DNA from: Hellea sp.
GTDB taxonomy: Bacteria > Pseudomonadota > Alphaproteobacteria > Caulobacterales > Maricaulaceae
NCBI GenBank assembly: GCA_020627655.1
Contig: JAHDGM010000010.1
Span: forward strand, 14,058-66,807
Reading direction: 5' to 3'
DNA length: 52,750 nucleotides
Shown here: piece by piece, positions 8,380 to 17,021 of the stretch
Position numbering within the stretch: the stretch's first letter is position 1
How the letters are laid out: each line of letters opens with the position of its first letter
The notes under the pieces: generated by a model
Database searches by the model: none
Told to the model about the DNA's origin: nothing
The model's input: only the letters and a program-made list of their open reading frames with translations
Position numbers and translations under genes: made by a program

Positions 8380-9912
8380 ATGACAATTCTTGATACGATC
8401 ATTGTCATTGGGTTGATCACGGCTTTGATCCTTATTGGCCTGGGCGGGAACAGTAAGGCTGAGTCCACCGAAGAATTTTTTCTTGCAGGACGCCAATTAA
8501 GATGGTGGCAAATTGGGTTTTCATTATTTGCTACAAACTTTTCGGCTTCTGCCATTATCGGTTTGACCGGCGCGGCTTATCTGACTGGTATCGCCATTTA
8601 TAATTACGAATGGGTCGGAATTCTGGCTATGGTATTTTTTGCTTTTGTGCTGGCCAAAGTAGTCCGTAACAGCCAAGTTTACACGATCGCAGACTATTTG
8701 ACGCAAAGATATGATGCGCGCATCAAAACGGCCTATTCCGTGTTTATTATCTTTCTTATTGTCTTCATTGATATGGCAGGATCTCTCTATGCCGGCGGGT
8801 TATTACTGTCTCAGATCATCCCTTCACTTTCTATGAATGGCATTATATTTTTGATCATGGTACTGGCTGGAATTTACTCAGTAATTGGTGGTCTTAAGGC
8901 CATATCGCGCACGGATATGTTTCAGTCCTTGATATTGATCGCGGGTGCTTTTTTGATTTTCTTCTATACAATGAAGGCCGTTGGTGGTTGGTCTAATATG
9001 GCTTCAAACGCCGCTCCTGAAAGCCTGTCATTGATTAGGGGGCTGGATGACAGGGCGGTACCTTGGACCGGGTTGTTGACGGGGATACCTGTACTATGTG
9101 CGTATTTCTGGCTGACGAATCAAAACATGGTACAGTGGGTGCTTAGTGCCAAGTCAGTTCCGGAAGCCCGCAAAGGGTTGTTAATGGCCGGATATCTAAA
9201 ACTCTTGGTCTTGTTTGTTATTATCATTCCGGGTGTCGCTGCCGTTCAGATTATTCCGGATCTGGCAGAAGCAGACCGCATATATCCAGCGCTCTTGCTA
9301 GAGCTCCTACCTTCTGGCGTTCTGGGTATAGTTCTGGCCGGGTTTGTAGCGGCTTTGATGTCGAACACGGATTCAACGCTTCACGCAGCTTCTACAATTA
9401 TCACCATGGATTTCGTGCGCCGTAAATATCCAAATGTTACGCCGCGTCGTCTGGTGTGGTCGGGACGTCTGATAACAGTCATAATTATTATTATCAGCGC
9501 CATTTGGGCGCCTATGATCGGGCAGTTCGGGACTCTGTTTGAATATGTACAGGGATTGCTGTCCTATGCGGTTGCGCCGTTTGTCGTAGTTTATCTTGGG
9601 GGTCTGTTCTGGCCTAGAGCTAATACGGCGGGTGCTGTCACGGCGCTCTCAGTCGGGGGGGTAACGGCATTGATTATTGCGATTTTGCAGCGGGCAGAAA
9701 TAATCGAAGTTCATTATTTGCATGTACCGCTGCCGATTAGTCTCTTGTGTCTTGTCGCTTTGATTTGCGGGAGCATTCTGACATCCGCGCCCAAGGCTCA
9801 ATCAAACTTACTCTGGGCGCCAAATAGAGACCGAAATATACAGACATCCGACCTTTGGGTCGCGGGCTGCCTGATCGCTTTGACGCTTCTGCAGGTTTAT
9901 ATTTTCAGGTAA
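8380..9912 (+). CDS. SSS family sodium:solute symporter (SGLT-like sugar transporter)
   Basis: This 510-residue membrane protein has about 13-14 hydrophobic helices and the layout of the solute:sodium symporter family: an early E-E-F-F-L-A-G-R segment, a helix with N-F-S-A-S-A-I-I-G, and D-Y-L-T-Q-R-Y in the following loop. SSS proteins use the sodium gradient to import sugars, amino acids or other solutes. As the last gene of the glucanase locus it probably carries glucose or short gluco-oligosaccharides across the inner membrane. The 12-bp gap to the second halogenase gene suggests a shared transcript. The start codon has no clear ribosome site. Confidence 0.9.
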   Translation: MTILDTIIVIGLITALILIGLGGNSKAESTEEFFLAGRQLRWWQIGFSLFATNFSASAIIGLTGAAYLTGIAIYNYEWVGILAMVFFAFVLAKVVRNSQVYTIADYLTQRYDARIKTAYSVFIIFLIVFIDMAGSLYAGGLLLSQIIPSLSMNGIIFLIMVLAGIYSVIGGLKAISRTDMFQSLILIAGAFLIFFYTMKAVGGWSNMASNAAPESLSLIRGLDDRAVPWTGLLTGIPVLCAYFWLTNQNMVQWVLSAKSVPEARKGLLMAGYLKLLVLFVIIIPGVAAVQIIPDLAEADRIYPALLLELLPSGVLGIVLAGFVAALMSNTDSTLHAASTIITMDFVRRKYPNVTPRRLVWSGRLITVIIIIISAIWAPMIGQFGTLFEYVQGLLSYAVAPFVVVYLGGLFWPRANTAGAVTALSVGGVTALIIAILQRAEIIEVHYLHVPLPISLLCLVALICGSILTSAPKAQSNLLWAPNRDRNIQTSDLWVAGCLIALTLLQVYIFR

Positions 9913-10046
9913 AATTTTATCCCGAGTTTGAGAAGACTGGCTGCGGGCAATGGTCATGAGTATGACGGCCTAAGCCACTATCCGTGGAAATTTAGAGCGT
10001 TTTTTAGATCGGTCATCATTTTCCGCATTGTTAAGTTTTGATTGAG

Positions 10047-10066
10047 GTGTATCGAAAAACGTACAC
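10047..10066. promoter_or_regulatory. Inverted repeat upstream of the RND efflux operon
   Basis: GTGTA (10047-10051) and TACAC (10062-10066) flank a short A-rich centre that can pair further (CG/CG). It lies in the AT-rich gap before the efflux adaptor and could be an operator or a hairpin. There is no local regulator gene to assign it to. Confidence 0.3.
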
Positions 10067-10093
10067 AAAATAATAATAAACAATAAAATATTA

Positions 10094-10140
10094 TTGAAAA
10101 ACGATAATATATGAGATATGACTCTCTCAAAAGAGGGAGT
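10094..10140 (+). promoter_or_regulatory. Candidate promoter and ribosome-site hairpin of the RND efflux operon
   Basis: TTGAAA (10094-10099) and TATGAC (10117-10122), 17 bp apart, form a plausible sigma-70-like promoter in an AT-rich stretch. Immediately downstream, ACTCTCTC (10121-10128) and GAGGGAGT (10133-10140) form an inverted repeat with one G-T pair, and the right arm contains the adaptor's Shine-Dalgarno sequence. It is either an operator at the start site or a hairpin that can mask the ribosome site. Both readings are inference. Confidence 0.35.
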
Positions 10141-10145
10141 CGTGC

Positions 10146-11378
10146 ATGACCCAATATAGTGAAAATATAGCAATTGTTTCAGGGCCGAAGCTGTGGCTAA
10201 GGCGTTTTTTGGTCTTTATGTTACCGCTGCTTGTACTGGGCGGGGCCATATTTGCTGTCATTCTTATGGGCCAAATGAAACCGGAGCCCGAAGAGAAAGA
10301 AGATGAGGTCAAGGCCCTTCCTGTGCTGACCTCGCTGTCACAGAGCGAAAATGTCACCTTAAGTGTGACAGCGCAGGGTGAGGTGCAGCCGCGCACACAG
10401 ATAAATCTGGTCCCGCAGGTTTCCGGTAAGCTGACTTATATGTCGCCTAAATTCATAGAAGGCGGAGCCTTTAACAAAGGTGACTTATTGGGCAGGATTG
10501 AAGCCGTAGAATATGAACTGCGTGTGGTTCAGGCCAAGGCCAATGTGGCGCAAGCACAAACGAGCCTGACCCGTGAACAGTCGGAAAGCGAGATCGCGCG
10601 GCGGGATTGGCAGGAACTCGGAAACGGCGAAGCACCGTCGGCCCTGACTTTGCGTGAACCGCAAATGGCCGAGGCTTCGGCCCGGCTGGCCGCTGCAAAG
10701 GCGCAACTGGCCGAGGCTGAGTTACAGCTAGCGCGGACTCATCTCTATGCCCCGTTTTCAGGGCGGGTAACCGAGCGGTTTGTTAATCAAGGCGGTTATG
10801 TCACCACGGGCCAGAAGCTGGGCGAAATTTACGCGACCAACATCATGGATGTGCGCCTGCCACTGACCAATACGGATTTAGGGCGGATTGGCCTGGGTCT
10901 CGGTTATCAAGCCGCGGCCAGACAAGGCGTACCGGTGACGTTAAGCGCCAATGTAGGCGGGGTGGAGGCTCGCTGGGATGGCGAGATCATCCGAACCGAT
11001 AGCCGTTTTGATCCGGAAACCCGCGTGCTTTATGCCTATGCTGAAGTACGGGATCCGTTTGGCAAGGCGGCTAAGGACGGCGTGCCTCTGGCGCCAGGAC
11101 TGTTTGTGACCGCGAAAATCAGCGGCGAAGCCGTAGAAAATGCTGTGATTATTCCAAGATCAGCTCTGCGCGGAAAAGATCAGGTTTATATCGCGGCCTC
11201 TGATGAGACATTGCAGATCCGTCCCGTGACGGTGCGGGCATCTGATCGTGACCGGGCTATAATTATGGCAGGTCTATCTGCAGGAGAAAGTGTGGTGACA
11301 TCGCCAATTCGCGGCGCTGCTGAGGGTATGAAAATCGACGTCGTAACCAGTCTCGATCAACCGGAAACTGACGGGTAG
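10146..11378 (+). CDS. RND efflux periplasmic adaptor subunit (membrane fusion protein)
   Basis: This 410-residue protein has one N-terminal membrane helix (about residues 17-40), then the usual adaptor order: a beta/lipoyl strand (Q-G-E-V-Q-P-R-T near residue 77), a helical hairpin rich in Ala/Gln/Glu (about 110-195), the second lipoyl half (H-L-Y-A-P-F-S-G-R-V near 200) and a C-terminal beta-barrel and membrane-proximal domain. Adaptors join an inner-membrane RND pump to an outer-membrane TolC-type channel. The gene has a good GAGGGAG ribosome site and is followed 9 bp later by the pump gene. No TolC-like gene is nearby, so an outer channel encoded elsewhere must be used. Confidence 0.93.
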   Translation: MTQYSENIAIVSGPKLWLRRFLVFMLPLLVLGGAIFAVILMGQMKPEPEEKEDEVKALPVLTSLSQSENVTLSVTAQGEVQPRTQINLVPQVSGKLTYMSPKFIEGGAFNKGDLLGRIEAVEYELRVVQAKANVAQAQTSLTREQSESEIARRDWQELGNGEAPSALTLREPQMAEASARLAAAKAQLAEAELQLARTHLYAPFSGRVTERFVNQGGYVTTGQKLGEIYATNIMDVRLPLTNTDLGRIGLGLGYQAAARQGVPVTLSANVGGVEARWDGEIIRTDSRFDPETRVLYAYAEVRDPFGKAAKDGVPLAPGLFVTAKISGEAVENAVIIPRSALRGKDQVYIAASDETLQIRPVTVRASDRDRAIIMAGLSAGESVVTSPIRGAAEGMKIDVVTSLDQPETDG

Positions 11379-11387
11379 GAGAGCGCA

Positions 11388-14300
11388 ATGAAAGCAATTG
11401 TCAAATGGTGGGCCAGTAACCCAGTCGCTGCAAATTTGCTGATGTTTATTTTCCTGATCGGCGGCCTGGTCAGCTATTTGCAGATCGAGCGGGAATTAGA
11501 TCCTTATGTGGAGTTTCCGGGGGCAAATGTGCAAGTGGCCTGGCCTGGCGCGTCGCCTCAGGACGTTGAAGAGCAGATCGTTGTACGCATGGAGGAAGCC
11601 TTCTCCGAAATACAGGGCGTGCAGCGCATGTGGTCTTTTGCCGGTGAAGGCGGGGGTGCTGTTACGGTGATTGCCAAAAAAGGCGTGGATGAAGCCCGGT
11701 TCATGCAGGATATCAAACGCCAAATGGACGCCATTAATACAATGCCGCCAGCCGCTGAGAGGCCGCAGATCAACCCTTTTAGAAATCGGGATGAAATGAT
11801 CCGCTTGGCCGTCTCGGGTGACGAGAGCGTCTCTGAACGTGATCTTAAACGGTTTGCAGAGAAGACACGGCGCGAAATTGCTTTATTAGGCTATGTGCCG
11901 GCCGTTGAACTGTTTGGCGTTCGTGGCGAAGAAGTCTCTATTGAAGTCTCCGAAGAAGCCATGCGTCAATATGGATTGACCTTTGCTGAAGTGGCGCGTG
12001 CAGTTCGCGGAACTTCGATCAACACATCATCAGGACAGGTTCGCACGGACACAGGCAATATGCAGCTGCGCATGCGCAAACAGGCTGATACAAAGGAAGA
12101 ATTTGAAGATATTATCGTTCGGCAGGATGCCAGCGGGGCGGCTATTCGGGTCAAAGATATAGCTGAGGTCATTGACGGGTTTGAGCAGGTCAATCTGTTG
12201 GCGACGGTCAATGGGGATCGAACAATTCTCGTTCAGGTCATGAGCGGTCCGCAAATGGATATTGTTAAAATGTCTGAAAACGTCAACAACTATGTTGACG
12301 GGATCAGAGAGAGCCTGCCAGCCGGCATGTCTATTACCTTCTGGGATGACGGCGCCGAGATTTACACAGGCCGTATCAATTCAATTGCCAGTAATTTCTT
12401 TCTGGGGCTTTTATTAGTCTGCGCCACTCTCATGTTATTTTTAAGGCCAATCATCGCGTTTTGGGTAACTGTGGGTATTGGCGCCGCATTTGCTGGCGGG
12501 CTCGCTTTGCTACCCATGTTTGATGTTTCGTTTAACTTTATTTCGACCTTTGCTTTCTTGTTGGTGATCGGCGTTATTGTTGATGACGCGATTATCGTCG
12601 GCGAAGCCATTCACTTTAGAACGGAAGAGGGCGAGAGAGGCCTCGAAGCAGCCGTCAATGGGACTAATATGGTGTTAAAGCCAGTTGTCTTTGCCGTCCT
12701 GACGACGATGATATTCTTTGCGCCCTGGATGTATTTATCTGGAGGCACGAGTGAGTTCACACGGGCTATTTCTCTTGTTGTAATTCTGGCATTGACGTTT
12801 TCTCTTCTGGAATCTCTTTTGATACTGCCAGCGCATTTGGCGCATCTTAAACCAGCCAATCCGAAAAGCCGGATCATGCGCCTACAAGGAAAAATCTCTG
12901 ATAGCCTGATTTGGGTGTCCGAAAACGTCTATCGACCCATGATCACCTTTGGCCTGAAACGTCGATATCTGACGGCCTCAGTTTTCGTGGGGATCATGAT
13001 TATGTGTGTCGGGCTTGTGGCCAATGGCTTTGTGAAGTCTACCTTTTTCCCGGAACCTGAATCTGATCAAATCTCTATCTCGGTAGAGCTGCCTGAAGGT
13101 ACGCCCTATAGCCGATCTGAAGAGGTCTTGAAGCAAATTCAAGTCGCTGAAAAGCAGCTCGAAGAAGAGATCGAATCTAAGGGCGGTGAGCTTATTGAAA
13201 ACTGGTATACCCGTTCGCGTGACAATAATGTTCTGGCATTGGTTAAGTTGGTGCCGCCGGAAACACGCACTTTGAGCGCCAAGGAAACAGCAGAGCGTTT
13301 GCGAGAATTAATTGGAGAAGTTCCTGACGCTGAGACTATTTCAGTCGACTACAGAGACGGTAATGACGGCCCGCCAATCCAGTATGTTTTAAATGCTAAA
13401 TCCTTTGAGGATCTGAACGCCGGTGCCGATGACCTGATGGACAAACTCCGTAGCTATGATGGTGTCTATAACGTGGTCAACGATATGGAGAGCGCGGCTG
13501 AGGAAGTTCAGTTTGACTTAAAGCCCGGGGCTGAGTCATTAGGCATAACCCATGCCGAGGTTGCTCGTCAGGTTCGTCAGGGATTTTTTGGTGAAGAGGT
13601 TCAGCGCCTCCCTCGCGATGGTGAAGATGTTCGGGTTTATGTACGCTATCCACGGGCTGATCGGGAAAGTCTTGATTTTCTTAATTCAATCCGCGTGCGG
13701 ACAACAGATGGCCGTGAATTACCATTGGCCAGCGTAGCCGAGCTGCGCTTTGAAAAGGGAACAAACCGTATCCTAAGACGTGAGCGCCAGCGAGCAATCG
13801 TGATCAGTGCGGAAGTGACATCTGAGCGTATCGAAGAAATCCGTAAAGACTTAAACGAAAACTTCTTTCCGGAATTTGAAAAAGCGCATCCAAAGGTCAA
13901 GCGTGGTAATATTGGCCGGGCGCAAGGTGAGGCAGAATTTAGAGCCGAGCTGTTTACGCTCCTCTTGATTGCGCTGGGCGTGGCATATTTTCTGATAGCG
14001 GTTTCGTTTAAGTCTTATGCAGAGCCGATCTTGATCCTGTTTGCGGCGATACCGTTTTGTTATTGCGGCATGATCATGGGGCATTTGGTTATGGGGCAGG
14101 CGATTTCTGTCCTGTCGCTACTCGGGATGTTTGCAGCGGCCGGCGTGGCGGTGAATGACAATCTGGTCTTAATTGATTATGTACACCAGCTTCGAGATAA
14201 AGGCATGGACGGAGCCGAGGCTCTTATCGAAGCTGGAACTCGCAGATTTAGGCCCATCTTATTGACATCTCTAACGACATTTATCGGATTGATGCCATTA

Positions 14301-14495
14301 TTGACCGAGCGATCATTACAGGCGCAGTGGCTTATCCCAATTGGTATCAGCCTTGCCTTTGGCGTATTCTTCGCCCTGTTCGTCACATTGTTTTTCGTAC
14401 CGGCTCTTTACGGTATTGGCGCAGATATTCGCCGATTTGCAATTTCCAACTGGAAAGGAACGCGCCGGATACCGTTCACAAAAGCGATTGCCTGA
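11388..14495 (+). CDS. RND efflux transporter permease (AcrB superfamily)
   Basis: This 1035-residue protein is the normal length for an RND pump. It begins with a W-W-A-S-N-P-V-A-A-N cytoplasmic edge and first membrane helix, followed by a large periplasmic porter domain, a block of helices with the proton-relay Asp pair in V-I-V-D-D-A-I-I-V-G, then a second periplasmic domain and C-terminal helices. The G-x-x-V-N-D-N motif in the second half replaces the common V-N-N-A type. The pair belongs to the environmental HAE-type drug/solvent exporters; substrates cannot be deduced. It follows its adaptor by 9 bp and converges on the glycosyltransferase gene 13 bp away. Confidence 0.95.
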   Translation: MKAIVKWWASNPVAANLLMFIFLIGGLVSYLQIERELDPYVEFPGANVQVAWPGASPQDVEEQIVVRMEEAFSEIQGVQRMWSFAGEGGGAVTVIAKKGVDEARFMQDIKRQMDAINTMPPAAERPQINPFRNRDEMIRLAVSGDESVSERDLKRFAEKTRREIALLGYVPAVELFGVRGEEVSIEVSEEAMRQYGLTFAEVARAVRGTSINTSSGQVRTDTGNMQLRMRKQADTKEEFEDIIVRQDASGAAIRVKDIAEVIDGFEQVNLLATVNGDRTILVQVMSGPQMDIVKMSENVNNYVDGIRESLPAGMSITFWDDGAEIYTGRINSIASNFFLGLLLVCATLMLFLRPIIAFWVTVGIGAAFAGGLALLPMFDVSFNFISTFAFLLVIGVIVDDAIIVGEAIHFRTEEGERGLEAAVNGTNMVLKPVVFAVLTTMIFFAPWMYLSGGTSEFTRAISLVVILALTFSLLESLLILPAHLAHLKPANPKSRIMRLQGKISDSLIWVSENVYRPMITFGLKRRYLTASVFVGIMIMCVGLVANGFVKSTFFPEPESDQISISVELPEGTPYSRSEEVLKQIQVAEKQLEEEIESKGGELIENWYTRSRDNNVLALVKLVPPETRTLSAKETAERLRELIGEVPDAETISVDYRDGNDGPPIQYVLNAKSFEDLNAGADDLMDKLRSYDGVYNVVNDMESAAEEVQFDLKPGAESLGITHAEVARQVRQGFFGEEVQRLPRDGEDVRVYVRYPRADRESLDFLNSIRVRTTDGRELPLASVAELRFEKGTNRILRRERQRAIVISAEVTSERIEEIRKDLNENFFPEFEKAHPKVKRGNIGRAQGEAEFRAELFTLLLIALGVAYFLIAVSFKSYAEPILILFAAIPFCYCGMIMGHLVMGQAISVLSLLGMFAAAGVAVNDNLVLIDYVHQLRDKGMDGAEALIEAGTRRFRPILLTSLTTFIGLMPLLTERSLQAQWLIPIGISLAFGVFFALFVTLFFVPALYGIGADIRRFAISNWKGTRRIPFTKAIA

Positions 14496-14504
14496 TGGGG
14501 CGAA

Positions 14505-14532
14505 GGGTTCAGGATTCAGTTGTCCTGAACCC
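14505..14532. terminator. Hairpin between convergent RND and glycosyltransferase genes
   Basis: A perfect 10-bp inverted repeat (GGGTTCAGGA at 14505-14514, TCCTGAACCC at 14523-14532) has an 8-nt loop. It overlaps the 3' end of the glycosyltransferase gene. No T tract follows on either strand, so it may act as a transcript-end stabiliser or weak bidirectional terminator. Confidence 0.45.
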
Positions 14533-15954
14533 GACACGCTCCATAGCGCCCCATGTTGCTTTTTTACCGCGAAAATGCTGGAAAACGCCCCGCATGCGCC
14601 AAAAGGAACTGATCTGGCGGTAGCCAAAGTTTTCGATGGCGGCGATCAATAAGAGTGTGATCAGGTGACGAGGCTTGGAAAATCGTTCGATTTCGTCTTG
14701 TTCAATCAATAATGCCATAACGCTGATAAATAAGCCGAAACTGAAAATCAGCGCAGTATAGGCCAAGAAGAACTTTATACTCAGCCATCCAAGTACGGCA
14801 AAAAGCGGCAAGAGAAACAATCCCAATAATTCTACAATCGGACCAATAATATCGACAATGACGGAAAGCGGCATGCTGAGCATACCCAGGCGGCCATATT
14901 TGGGATTAAAGATCATATATTTATGGCGGTCGATAACTTCTAATGCACCTCTTTGCCATCTGATCCGCTGCCGGGAGAGGATTTTCAAACTGACTGGGAC
15001 TTCGGTCCAGCAGACAGGCTCTGGAATATAAAGAACGTTATAGTCTTCACCATTATTGATCATATAGCTGTGCATCTTGACTACCAGTTCCAGATCCTCA
15101 CCGACTGTGCTGGTGTCATAGCCTCCTACGGCAACAGCTATTTCGCGGCGGAAAATACCAAAGGCACCTGAAATAAGCGTGAGGGTTCCTTTACGACTGG
15201 CCGCAAGGCGTGCCATTAAAAAGGCGCGGATATATTCAACCACTTGGATACGGGCGAGAAATTTTTTGGGAATATCATATTCGTCCACATGGCCGTTACG
15301 AACCTTACAGCCATTGACAATCCCGATTGTTCCGCCAACGGCAATGACATTTTTAGACGTTTCAACAAATGGCCTAACGGCCTTTAGCAAGGCATTGGGA
15401 TCTAAAAGAGAATCCGCATCGATGACACAAAATAATGGTGTACGCACACATGTCAGGCCGGCATTAATCGCATCAGCTTTCTTGCCGTTTTCTTTGTCGA
15501 GAAAAAGCAGGTTTGGATAAATATCAGATCCATATATATCGCGAATGGGTTGATGGGTAATCGTGCCTGTTTCCCGAACCCTGTTGACTGGAAACATCTC
15601 AAAAGATTCGACCATTTTTCCAACGGTATCGTCACTGGATCCATCATTGACCACTATGATTTGAAAGTCGGGATAATGTAAATTAAGCAGCGCCATGACA
15701 CTGTCGCGAATGGTGAACTCTTCATTATAAGCCGGTACAATAATGGAGATCGGGAGATGAGCGTCAGAACGTAATAATTCCCACTCTGCATGCGTATCAT
15801 CACGTTGAGAGCGCTCATTAATTTCGAACCAGGCTTGGGGCAGGCTCCAAGCATAGACGATGTTTTGGATCAATCCAATCAGGATGATGCACCATGATAT
15901 AGCCATGATGGTGGTTTCGGCCCATTCGGGTATGGTAACGACTTGGATCATCAC
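14509..15954 (-). CDS. Processive family 2 glycosyltransferase, membrane-bound
   Basis: This 481-residue protein has an N-terminal membrane helix, a GT2 catalytic domain (about residues 55-330) and a C-terminal group of membrane helices. Catalytic signatures are visible: V-N-D-G-S-S-D-D-T, the metal-binding D-A-D-S, an acidic G-E-D-L-E, and the processive-enzyme mark Q-R-I-R-W. This is the architecture of PgaC/hyaluronan/cellulose-type synthases that polymerise a sugar and push the chain through the inner membrane. No PilZ domain is present, so it is not a normal BcsA. It overlaps the HEAT-repeat gene by 4 nt (ATGA) and is the last gene of the four-gene operon. The polymer is unknown. Confidence 0.92.
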   Translation of the reverse strand: MMIQVVTIPEWAETTIMAISWCIILIGLIQNIVYAWSLPQAWFEINERSQRDDTHAEWELLRSDAHLPISIIVPAYNEEFTIRDSVMALLNLHYPDFQIIVVNDGSSDDTVGKMVESFEMFPVNRVRETGTITHQPIRDIYGSDIYPNLLFLDKENGKKADAINAGLTCVRTPLFCVIDADSLLDPNALLKAVRPFVETSKNVIAVGGTIGIVNGCKVRNGHVDEYDIPKKFLARIQVVEYIRAFLMARLAASRKGTLTLISGAFGIFRREIAVAVGGYDTSTVGEDLELVVKMHSYMINNGEDYNVLYIPEPVCWTEVPVSLKILSRQRIRWQRGALEVIDRHKYMIFNPKYGRLGMLSMPLSVIVDIIGPIVELLGLFLLPLFAVLGWLSIKFFLAYTALIFSFGLFISVMALLIEQDEIERFSKPRHLITLLLIAAIENFGYRQISSFWRMRGVFQHFRGKKATWGAMERVGFRTTES

Positions 15955-17021
15955 GCCCGTCCCTCATGGATGACATCATGGGCGAGGTCACCCATTGGCC
16001 CGTCACGCCTTGCGACAGAGCGCATTAAAGTTTCGCCGGATTTACCAGACAATAAAGCTGCTCTCATGGCCCAGTAGCGAACCCACAAAAATGGGTCCTG
16101 CATAAGCACATATAGTCTTGAAAACGTGTCGTTGCGCTGCTCTTTCATGGCAATTTTTATGGATCTGATTTTGACGCCGCGATCAGAGTCCTCAAGTCCC
16201 ATTAATAACAGGTCTTGTTTGCTGCCATGCTCGGTCATAACCGAAAACTGAATGGCTGCAGCTCTGACCCGTTCATCGGGGTGATGTATTAAGGAATCGA
16301 AATCGACAGATGTGCGTGCTGGGCGCAACAAAATAAGTGTCTCTAAAGCACCAGCGATGATTGTATTTCGGTGCTTGGCCGCGATGAGTTCTTCTAGCAG
16401 TGGTACAACATTGGGACCAAATCGGCGGAGAACATCAGCAATTAATTTTTCATCCTTGGGAAATGCCGTTGCGATAGATTGAGCAACTTCGGAAACCAGG
16501 CTTAGGACTTGTCTCCGTGCCAGACATCTGGCGACGCTAAGGCGTATATATTTATCATTCGAGTATAAGTTTTCGGCGATGGCTTTGAGTGACGATTGAC
16601 TATCCATGAAGGATAAGGCGTTGAACGCGCGCATACGCTTGCCGCGATTGCCGGTTGTCGTGGCTTTTTGGACAACCGGTTCAAGGTGAAGATGATCGAT
16701 GATTAATTTTAACCGGTTGGCATCTTCGCCTTTTACAATTTTGAAAAACTTTAAAAGACCGCCTGTAATGGCCGTATGATCTTCTATAAGGCCTTCCGGG
16801 AGAGCATAGTGTTTGGGAAATTCCCGGGCACCTAAAAGGTCCTGCAGGAATTCTTCAAATTGCTTTTGCCGAGCAGCCGTAAAGCTGGCGTCTCTGTTGC
16901 GTTTTATGCGGCGGAAACTCAGCCAGACAGCTGTTAGCACGGAAGTTAATGTCAGAATAACCGCTAAGCTGATTAGGCCGGCTAAGAGCGGATCCTCAAT
17001 AGCGTTGAGTAAGTCCGACAT
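15951..17021 (-). CDS. HEAT-repeat protein with an N-terminal membrane anchor
   Basis: This protein of about 356 residues has a single N-terminal membrane helix, a basic stretch, then helical repeats through the rest (for example H-P-D-E-R-V-R-A-A-A-I-Q and D-P-F-L-W-V-R-Y-W-A-M-R-A), which are HEAT-type scaffolding repeats. I chose ATG 17021 because AGGGATGGGG sits just upstream; ATGs at 17057, 17039 and 17030 are possible, and every choice overlaps the preceding gene. It is coupled by a 4-nt overlap to the glycosyltransferase. In this setting it is probably an inner-membrane scaffold joining the synthase to the periplasmic/outer-membrane part. No enzyme function is visible. Confidence 0.85.
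   Translation of the reverse strand: MSDLLNAIEDPLLAGLISLAVILTLTSVLTAVWLSFRRIKRNRDASFTAARQKQFEEFLQDLLGAREFPKHYALPEGLIEDHTAITGGLLKFFKIVKGEDANRLKLIIDHLHLEPVVQKATTTGNRGKRMRAFNALSFMDSQSSLKAIAENLYSNDKYIRLSVARCLARRQVLSLVSEVAQSIATAFPKDEKLIADVLRRFGPNVVPLLEELIAAKHRNTIIAGALETLILLRPARTSVDFDSLIHHPDERVRAAAIQFSVMTEHGSKQDLLLMGLEDSDRGVKIRSIKIAMKEQRNDTFSRLYVLMQDPFLWVRYWAMRAALLSGKSGETLMRSVARRDGPMGDLAHDVIHEGRA

Noticed and set aside
14509-15954. Calling the glycosyltransferase a cellulose synthase (BcsA)
   Set aside because: No PilZ domain, no BcsB/BcsZ/BcsC neighbours; only the processive GT2 core is shared.
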